NCBI GenBank assembly: GCA_910576815.1
Contig: CAJTKA010000059.1
Coordinates: forward strand, 1 to 8,027
Source: an uncultured Lachnospiraceae bacterium
Lineage (GTDB): Bacteria > Bacillota > Clostridia > Lachnospirales > Lachnospiraceae
Reading direction: 5' to 3'
DNA: 8,027 nucleotides
The position numbers and the translations under genes were made by a program. The notes beneath the pieces are model-generated. The model made no database searches. It was not told the DNA's origin and saw nothing but the letters and a program-made list of their open reading frames with translations. Positions 1-4,463 of the stretch are shown here, piece by piece (the first letter of the stretch is position 1; every line of letters starts with the position of its first letter).

Positions 1-49
1 CTAATCCCCCAGCTATGCTGTCTAATGTAGCAAACTTTCATACAACATA

Positions 50-77
50 AGCCTTCCGGTTTTGGAGGGCTATTTTT
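50..77 (+). terminator. Rho-independent terminator of a gene to the left
   Basis: The stem is AGCCTTCC (50-57) paired with GGAGGGCT (64-71), eight pairs including one T-G wobble, with a six-base loop. It is followed at once by ATTTTT (72-77). The T tract is only on the plus strand, so it should end a plus-strand transcript that enters from the left. A possible stop codon TAA at 48-50 sits directly at the base of the stem. Confidence 0.6.
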
Positions 78-242
78 CTGTAATGCTTGAAAAAGGCTTA
101 TTTTGTGGGCTTTCCAGCATTGCTCATTATTTCTTTCCCCACATTTTCAAGAATAGATTCACACAGATTTTCAGCGGCTCCGGGCAATGTGGCGGCCTTG
201 CTCAGAAAAATGCACACCCTTTGAAAAATCAGAGAACAAGAA

Positions 243-304
243 AATATCCGCTAAAAAGTATCTCACGTCGCATTCCATAAAAAAGATACTTTTTCGCGGA
301 TATT
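243..304 (-). terminator. Long hairpin terminator after the minus-strand gene block
   Basis: The arms are AATATCCGC (243-251) plus AAAAAGTATCT (253-263), pairing with AGATACTTTTT (284-294) plus GCGGATATT (296-304). This gives 20 pairs with one mismatch (252/295) and a 20-base loop. It lies 16 bases past the stop of the 103-aa gene. Reading the minus strand, the stem is followed by TTTTCTTG, so it can end that transcript. A shorter T tract on the plus side means it may work in both directions. The arm length is greater than a terminator needs. Confidence 0.65.
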
Positions 305-320
305 ATTTTCTGTTTCTGGA

Positions 321-632
321 TTATACTTCGTCCCTTGGTGACGCTGCCTGAATATTTGAGAATGGCAATCTCTCAATAAACAGTTCCTTGCAGTCGGAAA
401 AACCGAGCTGGTAGGCAAGCATCCCATAGCGTGAGCCAAGGGCGTTCTGTTCGCTTACATAGCGGTCAATAAGAAGCCGGGTTTCTTTTGGTAGTTGCAG
501 GGCTTCCAGCTTATTGGAATATATGTCAGATTTGCGGATAATCTCCTGATACTCCATGTCGCTGTTTGTGATCTCATTCATAACACTGTTCATCCTCAGC
601 CCCATTAACTGATCTAATATTGTTTTTTTCAT
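321..632 (-). CDS. Hypothetical 103-aa helical protein
   Basis: Function not recognised. The protein starts MKKTILDQLMGLRMNS and looks wholly alpha-helical. It has a heptad-like middle (about residues 25-65, including ALQLPKETRLLIDRYVSEQN) and a C-terminal part LAYQLGFSDCKELFIERL. No signal peptide or membrane segment is seen. The general pattern resembles small helical Firmicutes proteins of the DUF6809 type, but that link is weak. The start at 632 is chosen because AAGGAGG lies just upstream; the open frame continues to 686 without a second ribosome binding site. A possible promoter lies at 660-686 in the gap after the 166-aa gene, and the long hairpin 243-304 follows the stop. It is the last gene of the minus-strand block and lacks the 40-bp box found before the other three. 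Confidence 0.8.
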   Translation of the reverse strand: MKKTILDQLMGLRMNSVMNEITNSDMEYQEIIRKSDIYSNKLEALQLPKETRLLIDRYVSEQNALGSRYGMLAYQLGFSDCKELFIERLPFSNIQAASPRDEV

Positions 633-659
633 GGTAAATCCCTCCTTGTGGCGTTGGAT

Positions 660-686
660 GTTATACCTGTATTGCAGTGGTGACAA
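660..686 (-). promoter_or_regulatory. Possible sigma-A promoter for the 103-aa gene
   Basis: On the minus strand TTGTCA (686-681) and TATAAC (665-660) are separated by 15 bases, which is shorter than the ideal 17. The -10 ends about 28 bases before the start codon at 632, leaving room for the AAGGAGG site. It would give the gene its own transcript after the hairpin at 716-746. Confidence 0.4.
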
Positions 687-715
687 GGGGAAAAGGGTGG
701 ATCAGGGACAATTTT

Positions 716-746
716 GCGCCAGCCGTTTCCTTCCTGAGGCTGGCGC
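716..746 (-). terminator. Hairpin after the 166-aa gene
   Basis: A perfect nine-pair GC-rich stem, GCGCCAGCC (716-724) with GGCTGGCGC (738-746), has a 13-base loop and lies 7 bases past the stop of the 166-aa gene. Reading the minus strand it is followed by AAAATTG rather than a T tract, so it is not a textbook terminator. It may stabilise the mRNA end or stop transcription weakly. The plus-strand side is followed by TTTGGTCTTATTT, which is slightly richer in T. Confidence 0.45.
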
Positions 747-753
747 TTTGGTC

Positions 754-1254
754 TTATTTCTTTGCCTCCCGGTTTGCCTGAAAGTAGTAGCCGTGGCCGG
801 TTTTCTCGTCGTCAAAGGTAAATTCGCATATCTCGTTATACATGGAGCCGTCCCAATTAAGGATGTAGATTTGATAGTCGTATGCAAAGCTCCTGATCGT
901 CTCCGCCTCGCAGGGCGTGTCGGTTCCGTCCATAGTCCAGTCATAGCGGTGCAGTTTGGTCTCCTCATATTCTTCCAGCTCGTCGGTGTAGTAATATCTG
1001 GTGAAGCCTTCCGAGGTCTCGTAGCTTTCCAGCTTCCGGCGAAGATGTTTGGTAGTGATGTATTCGGCGGAATGGCATTTCTTTTCTCCGTTTACTACCG
1101 TGTAGCTGTAGCTTTCGGGGCGGTACGGGTTTTCAAATTCCTCGCGGTCAATATCCATTGAGATGCCTTTCCTTTCGCATTGTTTCCGTACATACCGGAG
1201 AAACTGTGCAAGGGTTACATTGTTACGCTGTATTTCGATAGAATAGTCTGCCAT
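754..1254 (-). CDS. Hypothetical 166-aa protein
   Basis: Function not recognised. The protein begins MADYSIEIQRNNVTLAQFL and is rich in Tyr, Asp and Glu. An N-terminal helical part (about 15-30, FLRYVRKQCERKG) is followed by mixed strands, an acidic segment near residues 92-102 (TDELEEYEETK) and a C-terminal part with YDYQIYILNWDG and FTFDDEKTGHGYYF. It has no signal peptide or membrane segment and is probably cytoplasmic. The start at 1254 is set by TAAGGAGG upstream. A longer frame to 1332 only translates the conserved upstream box and is rejected. That 40-bp box (1289-1328), shared with the next two genes upstream, suggests common control. A GC-rich hairpin follows the stop. Confidence is high that it is a gene and low for any role. 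Confidence 0.82.
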   Translation of the reverse strand: MADYSIEIQRNNVTLAQFLRYVRKQCERKGISMDIDREEFENPYRPESYSYTVVNGEKKCHSAEYITTKHLRRKLESYETSEGFTRYYYTDELEEYEETKLHRYDWTMDGTDTPCEAETIRSFAYDYQIYILNWDGSMYNEICEFTFDDEKTGHGYYFQANREAKK

Positions 1255-1288
1255 GGTGTGTGCCTCCTTAAAGATATGTTTTGTTTGC

Positions 1289-1328
1289 TGTGAGTGACAG
1301 CTTACGCACCACCGGTCAAAAAGCAAGC
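1289..1328 (-). promoter_or_regulatory. Conserved 40-bp bipartite box, copy 1
   Basis: Read on the minus strand: GCTTGCTTT (1328-1320), then exactly 15 bases, then TAAGCTGTCACTCACA (1304-1289). It ends 34 bases before the ATG of the 166-aa gene. The same arrangement precedes the 220-aa gene and the SprT-like gene. TTGCTT could be a -35 element, but TAAGCT 16 bases further on is a poor -10. The box is therefore either an unusual promoter or a promoter with an operator over it. Confidence 0.7.
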
Positions 1329-1374
1329 TCAAAATGCTTAAAAGATATCTTTATTTTTGGAATATCCGGGCAGC

Positions 1375-1397
1375 AAAAAGCCCCGCCGGGGCGGGGC
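1375..1397 (-). terminator. Rho-independent terminator of the 220-aa gene
   Basis: The stem is GCCCCGC (1380-1386) with GCGGGGC (1391-1397) and a four-base loop. On the minus strand it is followed by TTTTT (1379-1375). It lies 13 bases past the stop at 1411. It is a strong classical terminator, so the downstream 166-aa gene must rely largely on its own promoter. Confidence 0.8.
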
Positions 1398-1410
1398 CGC
1401 TGTGGCTGTA

Positions 1411-2073
1411 TTATGCTGCGGTGAAGCCCTGTGCCGCGAGTGCTTCCACCAATGCTTTGTTCTCCCTGCCTGTGAGGGTTCCGTCTCTGCCAATGGTATA
1501 GTCCTCTACTACGAAGGCATAAGTCGGAGCTTTCATGTATTTAGGTTCTGCGCCTATGAAGCTGCCTACTGCCGCCGCCAGTTCTTTCCTGCGCGGGCCG
1601 GTTACATTATAGAGGATTTCCATTGTGCCGGATTCCTCGGCGGGTGCTGTTTCCCCGGCGGGCTCGTTAGCCTCTGCTGTGGATTCCTCTGCCGTTTCAC
1701 TCTCGGTGGCGGTATCCTCTGCTTTTTCCGGTTCAGCCGCCGGGGCTTCTGGCATGGCCGCTGGGGCATTTTCCTCCGGCGTGGGTTCCTGCTCTGCGGC
1801 GGCTTTCGCTGCCTCTTTGGCTGCTGTTTTCTTGGCCCTCGTCATTTTTGCCCTTGCCTCAGGGAATACCTCCGGCAGTACGCCCGGTGCGTAGCTGATT
1901 TCAAAAGTGATTTTGCCGTCTGCAGGTACGTTGAAATGGAAGTCCAGCATTTCCGCCTCTTTGAGCGTATCCGGCAGGTCAATGTTCTTGTACCGTTTTA
2001 ATTCCTTGCTCTCTACCATAAGGCATACCGGAACCGCGTCCCTCAATTTTGCTGTGATTTTTCCTGTCTTCAT
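1411..2073 (-). CDS. Two-domain protein with Ala/Glu/Pro-rich linker
   Basis: The 220-aa protein has three parts. Residues 1-73 form an N-terminal domain (MKTGKITAKLRDAVPVCLMV...) predicted to be beta-rich. Residues 74-150 form a low-complexity linker, first Lys/Ala/Arg-rich and then Ala/Glu/Pro/Thr-rich and strongly acidic. Residues 151-220 form a compact domain beginning MEILYNVTGPRRKELAAAVG and ending in ALAAQGFTAA. From memory, that last part resembles small stand-alone Firmicutes phage and element proteins often annotated as virulence-related, pattern NVTG-x2-RK-x-L; their function is unknown to me. The start at 2073 is set by AAAGGTGG upstream, and the longer frame to 2172 only reads through the conserved box. 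No signal peptide or membrane segment is seen. It has its own box (2123-2162) and a strong terminator (1375-1397), so it is probably monocistronic. Confidence 0.85.
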   Translation of the reverse strand: MKTGKITAKLRDAVPVCLMVESKELKRYKNIDLPDTLKEAEMLDFHFNVPADGKITFEISYAPGVLPEVFPEARAKMTRAKKTAAKEAAKAAAEQEPTPEENAPAAMPEAPAAEPEKAEDTATESETAEESTAEANEPAGETAPAEESGTMEILYNVTGPRRKELAAAVGSFIGAEPKYMKAPTYAFVVEDYTIGRDGTLTGRENKALVEALAAQGFTAA

Positions 2074-2122
2074 AATGTTTTCCACCTTTCGTATTTTGAT
2101 ATTTTGTACTGGCTGCTTGCCT

Positions 2123-2162
2123 TGTGAGTGACAGCTTATACATTTTGGTGGTGAAAGCAAGC
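2123..2162 (-). promoter_or_regulatory. Conserved 40-bp bipartite box, copy 2
   Basis: Read on the minus strand: GCTTGCTTT (2162-2154), 15 bases, then TAAGCTGTCACTCACA (2138-2123). The second half is identical to copy 1 while the 15-base spacer differs completely, so the two half-sites are what is kept. It ends 49 bases before the ATG at 2073. Here the spacer runs into TATAAG, which could be a -10 only if the spacing is unusually short (14 bases). Confidence 0.7.
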
Positions 2163-2207
2163 CTTTTTTCAAAGAAATTTCTCTTTTTTATCCGCATAAA
2201 AGCAACG

Positions 2208-2237
2208 AAAAAGGCCAGCCGTTGGAGATTGGCTGGC
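2208..2237 (-). terminator. Rho-independent terminator of the SprT-like gene
   Basis: The stem is GCCAGCC (2214-2220) with GGCTGGC (2231-2237) and a ten-base loop. On the minus strand it is followed by C and TTTTT (2212-2208). It lies 34 bases past the stop at 2272, behind a second hairpin at 2247-2265, and ends the protease transcript before the box of the 220-aa gene. Confidence 0.75.
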
Positions 2238-2246
2238 TGATGGTAA

Positions 2247-2265
2247 ATGCGCCCGACAGGCGCAT
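2247..2265 (-). other. Second 3' hairpin after the SprT-like gene
   Basis: A perfect seven-pair stem, ATGCGCC (2247-2253) with GGCGCAT (2259-2265), has a five-base loop and lies 6 bases past the stop codon. Reading the minus strand it is followed by TTTACC. With the terminator at 2208-2237 it forms a tandem pair of hairpins, perhaps protecting the 3' end or adding weak termination. Confidence 0.5.
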
Positions 2266-2271
2266 GGTATG

Positions 2272-2883
2272 TTATGCCCTCTCGAAAGGCTCTCCGCAGT
2301 CCCCGCAGATCACATTTACCTCGCGGGTTGCCCGGATAATGGTGCCGCAGCAGGGGCAGACATATTTGATACTGCGGTTGATGGATTTTGTGCTTCCGCC
2401 CTTGGAGCCTCCCTCTATCTGCAGGCGGCTGGCATGGATACCGGCCTCGCCCAAGGTAGCCTTGATCCAAGCCTCTGCCTCCGGGGCCAGCGTCGTAACC
2501 GTCCAGCCGTATTTTGCATGTTTCTCTATATGTAGTCCATGGGCCTCGGCGGTTGCCTTGAATTTCATGTTGTGGTAATAGCCGTTGTTGCTTACGTCCT
2601 GAATGTCATGTTCCAGATCATAGAGGTGGGCCATTTCATGTAAGAGAGTAGCGGCCAGCTCCGTCATGGGGCGGTCAAGATACTCGGCGCAGAGATTGAT
2701 CTCCCGGTATTTCTCCTCGTCGGCATTCCAGATTTCGTGGATACTGCACCAGCCGTATGCGCCGCGCCCGCCGTCCGGGGATACGGTGATGGCCGGGCGG
2801 GTAAGTTCCATATTATAAAAATGCTCGTTGAACAGGTCAAACATTTCCTCGGTTTTCTTTACGATTTCGGATATCTGTAACAT
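2272..2883 (-). CDS. SprT-like zinc metalloprotease with C-terminal zinc ribbon
   Basis: The 203-aa protein carries the SprT/Spartan-type zinc protease signature LLHEMAHLYD, with zinc ligands H82 and H86 and catalytic E83. A likely third ligand is H104 in YYHNMKFK. Residues 1-145 make up the SprT-like domain. A Gly/Ser-rich linker (about 158-168) joins it to a zinc ribbon with C176-x2-C179 and C193-x2-C196, the usual SprT arrangement. No signal peptide is present, so it acts in the cytoplasm. Family members such as eukaryotic Spartan cut proteins crosslinked to DNA; a role in clearing DNA-bound proteins on a mobile element is inference. The start at 2883 follows TTAAGGAGG. The conserved box (2917-2956) lies upstream, and two hairpins follow the stop. 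The family call is firm; the substrate is unknown. Confidence 0.92.
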   Translation of the reverse strand: MLQISEIVKKTEEMFDLFNEHFYNMELTRPAITVSPDGGRGAYGWCSIHEIWNADEEKYREINLCAEYLDRPMTELAATLLHEMAHLYDLEHDIQDVSNNGYYHNMKFKATAEAHGLHIEKHAKYGWTVTTLAPEAEAWIKATLGEAGIHASRLQIEGGSKGGSTKSINRSIKYVCPCCGTIIRATREVNVICGDCGEPFERA

Positions 2884-2916
2884 AGCTGTGTCCTCCTTAA
2901 AATTATCTTTTAATTC

Positions 2917-2956
2917 TGTGTGACACAGCTTACATATTTTTAGTGTGAAAGCAAGC
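2917..2956 (-). promoter_or_regulatory. Conserved 40-bp bipartite box, copy 3
   Basis: Read on the minus strand: GCTTGCTTT (2956-2948), 15 bases, then TAAGCTGTGTCACACA (2932-2917). The right half varies slightly from copies 1 and 2 and becomes a near-perfect palindrome around CTGTG-x3-CACAG. It ends 33 bases before the ATG of the SprT-like gene. The palindromic right half suits binding by a dimeric regulator. Confidence 0.7.
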
Positions 2957-3017
2957 TCAAAAGGATTATTTTTGTATGAAAACTGGGAGAGATAGGGCTT
3001 GCGTGTAGAGGTGTCTT

Positions 3018-3047
3018 AGTTTCCGGCAGATACGGACACGGAAAGCC
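3018..3047. repeat. Degenerate outlying copies of the 20-bp unit
   Basis: Two overlapping, divergent copies are seen: AGTTTCCGGCAGATACGG from 3018 (inverted) and GATACGGACACGGAAAG ending near 3045 (direct). The direct copy matches the array consensus GATACTATCACGGAAA at 13 of 16 positions. A further fragment, TTTCCGTG, lies at 3104-3111. They suggest that the repeat field once reached, or still functionally reaches, the SprT-like gene promoter. Confidence 0.4.
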
Positions 3048-3165
3048 TAGAAAGCCCGTAAATCCGCCACTTTCGGCACTACATAGGTTAGAAATTTACA
3101 TTATTTCCGTGTGCTTTTGAGGGTATTTTTACATTGGTAAGAGTACGAACGGTTGTTCTGGGATT

Positions 3166-3369
3166 GTTTTGCCTGATAGTTTGTACTCGTAGGCAAAACT
3201 CGGATATTATCACGGAAACTCGGATACTCGCACGGAAACTGCTGTACTATCAGGCAAAAGTCGATACTATCAGGCAAAACCCTTATACGAACACGGAAAC
3301 TGCCTGTGAGTTTTCGTGATAATATAAGGGTTTCCGTGATTGTATAAGCAGTTTTCGTGATAGTATATG
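3166..3369. repeat. Iteron-like array of about ten 20-bp units
   Basis: Direct units are at 3181-3200, 3201-3220, 3221-3240, 3241-3260, 3261-3280 and 3282-3301. Inverted units are at 3166-3185 (overlapping the first direct unit), 3309-3328, 3329-3348 and 3350-3369. The consensus is CGGATACTATCACGGAAACT. There are two flavours: one with CACGGAAAC or CACGAAAAC, and one with AGGCAAAA (3166, 3181, 3241, 3261). Units abut head to tail with a 20-base period and no spacers, unlike CRISPR. The region is non-coding and free of persuasive frames. Such an array is typical of initiator-binding iterons, a ParB-type partition site or an oriT region, but no matching protein gene is in the window. Confidence 0.85.
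3280..3330. repeat. Large imperfect inverted repeat at the array switch point
   Basis: Where the array changes from direct to inverted units, two 22-base arms face each other (3280-3301 and 3309-3330) across a seven-base loop GCCTGTG. Eighteen of 22 positions pair, including a perfect outer CCCTTATA/TATAAGGG. One inner mismatch becomes a G-T pair in single-stranded form. The single-stranded DNA could fold into a sizeable hairpin, as seen at some single-strand origins or transfer origins. Confidence 0.55.
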
Positions 3370-3477
3370 AGTAAAGCAGTAAAAATTGAATGGAATATTG
3401 AAAAAGAGGGGAAAGGGCTGTTTCGGCAGTCCTTTTTCTCATGTCTTAAGATTTCATAATTCATTTCTTTACATTTC

Positions 3478-3499
3478 AAATATCACAGATATTTATAAT
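3478..3499 (+). promoter_or_regulatory. Palindrome abutting a possible -10 element
   Basis: AAATATC (3478-3484) and GATATTT (3488-3494) form a perfect seven-base inverted repeat with a three-base spacer. It overlaps the first base of TATAAT (3494-3499). The best -35 match, TTTACA at 3468-3473, is 20 bases upstream, which is too far for a good sigma-A promoter. It could be a repressor site on a weak promoter, but an AT-rich chance palindrome is possible. Confidence 0.3.
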
Positions 3500-3657
3500 T
3501 GGTTCAGAAAATAATAAGTTGGAAAGTGGAGGAAGCAGAGTTAATATGCTTATACGGTGGTTTTCGTATCGGCTATGTGCCACTTTGTGAGACAGTCGCT
3601 CCTCTGTGGGAAGTATATTTCACACCTAAAATGCAACAATTGGCACCTTGCAATCAG

Positions 3658-3684
3658 TTGGTAATACGCCAGCGCCGATATAAT
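3658..3684 (+). promoter_or_regulatory. Candidate promoter of the LytTR/GHKL operon
   Basis: TTGGTA (3658-3663) and a consensus TATAAT (3679-3684) are separated by 15 bases and would start transcription about 50 bases before the regulator ATG at 3741. Over and upstream of the -35 are CAATTGG (3637-3643) and CAGTTGG (3655-3661), a direct repeat with 18-base phasing. That is shorter than the 21-22 bases usual for AgrA-type sites, so autoregulation is only suggested. Confidence 0.4.
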
Positions 3685-3740
3685 AAATGATCATGGGTAT
3701 GTATTTTTCATGTCTCAGCTTTAGAAAGGAAAAAAGATTT

Positions 3741-4463
3741 ATGAGGATAGCAGTTTGTGATGATGACCGACCAATACGGGAAGAACTGATCCGTCTGATA
3801 CAAAAGCAGGTATCTGATGCGGATATCATGGAGTATCAGTCGGGGGAAAAACTGCTCCATGCCGGAGTGGACTTTGACATTTATTTTCTTGATATTGAGA
3901 TGGATACGGTGTCTGGCATGGAGCTGGCAAGGCATATCCGGGAACGGGAAGAAACCGGCAGGAAAAGGAGCATTATTATCTTTGTGACAGGGTATCGGGA
4001 ATACATGGGAGAAGCCTTTGATGTCAATGCTTTCCACTATCTACTGAAACCTTTAGACGAGAAGAAATTTGCAGAGGTTTTTGCACGTGCATGGAAAGAG
4101 GCATCTGTTTTTTGCGAACAGGAAAAGAGGTACATCATGGTGAAAAGCCTTGGCGCGCAGCAGCGATTACTGCTAAAGGAAATTTACTATATCGAGAGCC
4201 GCAATAAAAAAGTCATTATCCATACAACGGACAAAACGCTGGAAGTCTACGGGAAGATGGAAGAACTGGAAAACAGGCTGGGCAGTACCTTTTACCGCTG
4301 TCACAGATGTTATCTTGTAAACATGGAGAAGATATCTGCTTACAGTGCAGATAACATACAGGTCACGAACGGGGATAACCTGCTACTAGCAAGGACGAAA
4401 TATTCTGATTTTATCAAAGCCTATATGCGGTATATCAAAAATGGAGGGATTGTCAATGTTTGA
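3741..4463 (+). CDS. LytTR-family (AgrA-like) response regulator
   Basis: The 240-aa cytoplasmic regulator has a receiver domain at residues 1-120. It shows the acidic cluster D7-D9 (VCDDD), the likely phosphoacceptor D51 in YFLDIEM, T83 in FVTGY and K103 in LLKPLD. A LytTR DNA-binding domain follows at about 131-232, including FYRCHRCYLVNMEKI. LytTR proteins bind paired 9-10 bp direct repeats about 21 bp apart and usually activate transcription. The start at 3741 is chosen because the AAAGGA site precedes it and MRIAVCDDD is the normal family N-terminus. The frame extends 18 codons further upstream without support. The stop overlaps the kinase start by 8 bp, so the two are translationally coupled. 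The likely target is the TTCGCGCC direct repeat at 5911-5946 before the two genes downstream. Confidence 0.95.
   Translation: MRIAVCDDDRPIREELIRLIQKQVSDADIMEYQSGEKLLHAGVDFDIYFLDIEMDTVSGMELARHIREREETGRKRSIIIFVTGYREYMGEAFDVNAFHYLLKPLDEKKFAEVFARAWKEASVFCEQEKRYIMVKSLGAQQRLLLKEIYYIESRNKKVIIHTTDKTLEVYGKMEELENRLGSTFYRCHRCYLVNMEKISAYSADNIQVTNGDNLLLARTKYSDFIKAYMRYIKNGGIVNV

Larger units (their letters stand above)
1..320. other. Left flank without a convincing gene
   Basis: Plus-strand frame 3 is open from the window edge to a TAA at 48-50, whose last base is the first base of a terminator stem. This could be the last 15 codons of a gene lying outside the window, but it is too short to identify. On the minus strand one frame reads LSKAATLPGAAENLCESILE and onward to a TAA at 98-100. 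It looks protein-like but has no usable start and is closed upstream by a stop inside the 243-304 hairpin. It may be the decayed 3' end of an old gene. The rest of the stretch is AT-rich and holds only the two hairpins listed separately. Confidence 0.4.
3370..3740 (+). other. Long intergenic stretch before the two-component genes
   Basis: No gene is convincing here. A 63-codon frame at 3499-3690 has no ribosome binding site and no recognisable family features. The AT-rich part around 3430-3500 contains a palindrome next to TATAAT. GTGGGAA (3606-3612) and TTCACAC (3619-3625) form a near-palindrome of operator type. A promoter-like TATAAT lies at 3679-3684. No peptide of the cyclic autoinducer (AgrD) type and no AgrB-like membrane protein could be found. 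Confidence 0.5.

Noticed and set aside
98..300. Minus-strand frame ending in NVGKEIMSNAGKPTK as a gene
   Set aside because: It has no start codon with a ribosome binding site and a stop in the long hairpin closes it. At most it is a decayed fragment.
631..1161. 176-codon hydrophobic plus-strand frame
   Set aside because: It is antisense to the well-supported 166-aa gene and has no ribosome binding site.
1625..1894. Ala/Ser/Gly-rich plus-strand frame
   Set aside because: It is the opposite-strand shadow of the Ala/Glu/Pro linker of the 220-aa protein.
3181..3369. Possible CRISPR array
   Set aside because: Units are only 20 bases, degenerate, abut without spacers and occur in both orientations. 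No cas gene is present.
3101..3442. 113-codon minus-strand frame across the array
   Set aside because: It simply translates the repeats into Tyr/Thr/Ile-rich low-complexity sequence and has no plausible ribosome binding site.
3636..3661. CAATTGG/CAGTTGG pair as an AgrA-type site for autoregulation
   Set aside because: The phasing is 18 bases rather than 21-22 and the match to known LytTR half-sites is short, so it is kept only as a remark under the promoter.
3499..3690. 63-codon plus-strand frame as a gene or AgrD-like peptide
   Set aside because: It has no ribosome binding site, lacks the amphipathic N-terminus and acidic tail of AgrD, and overlaps the likely operon promoter.
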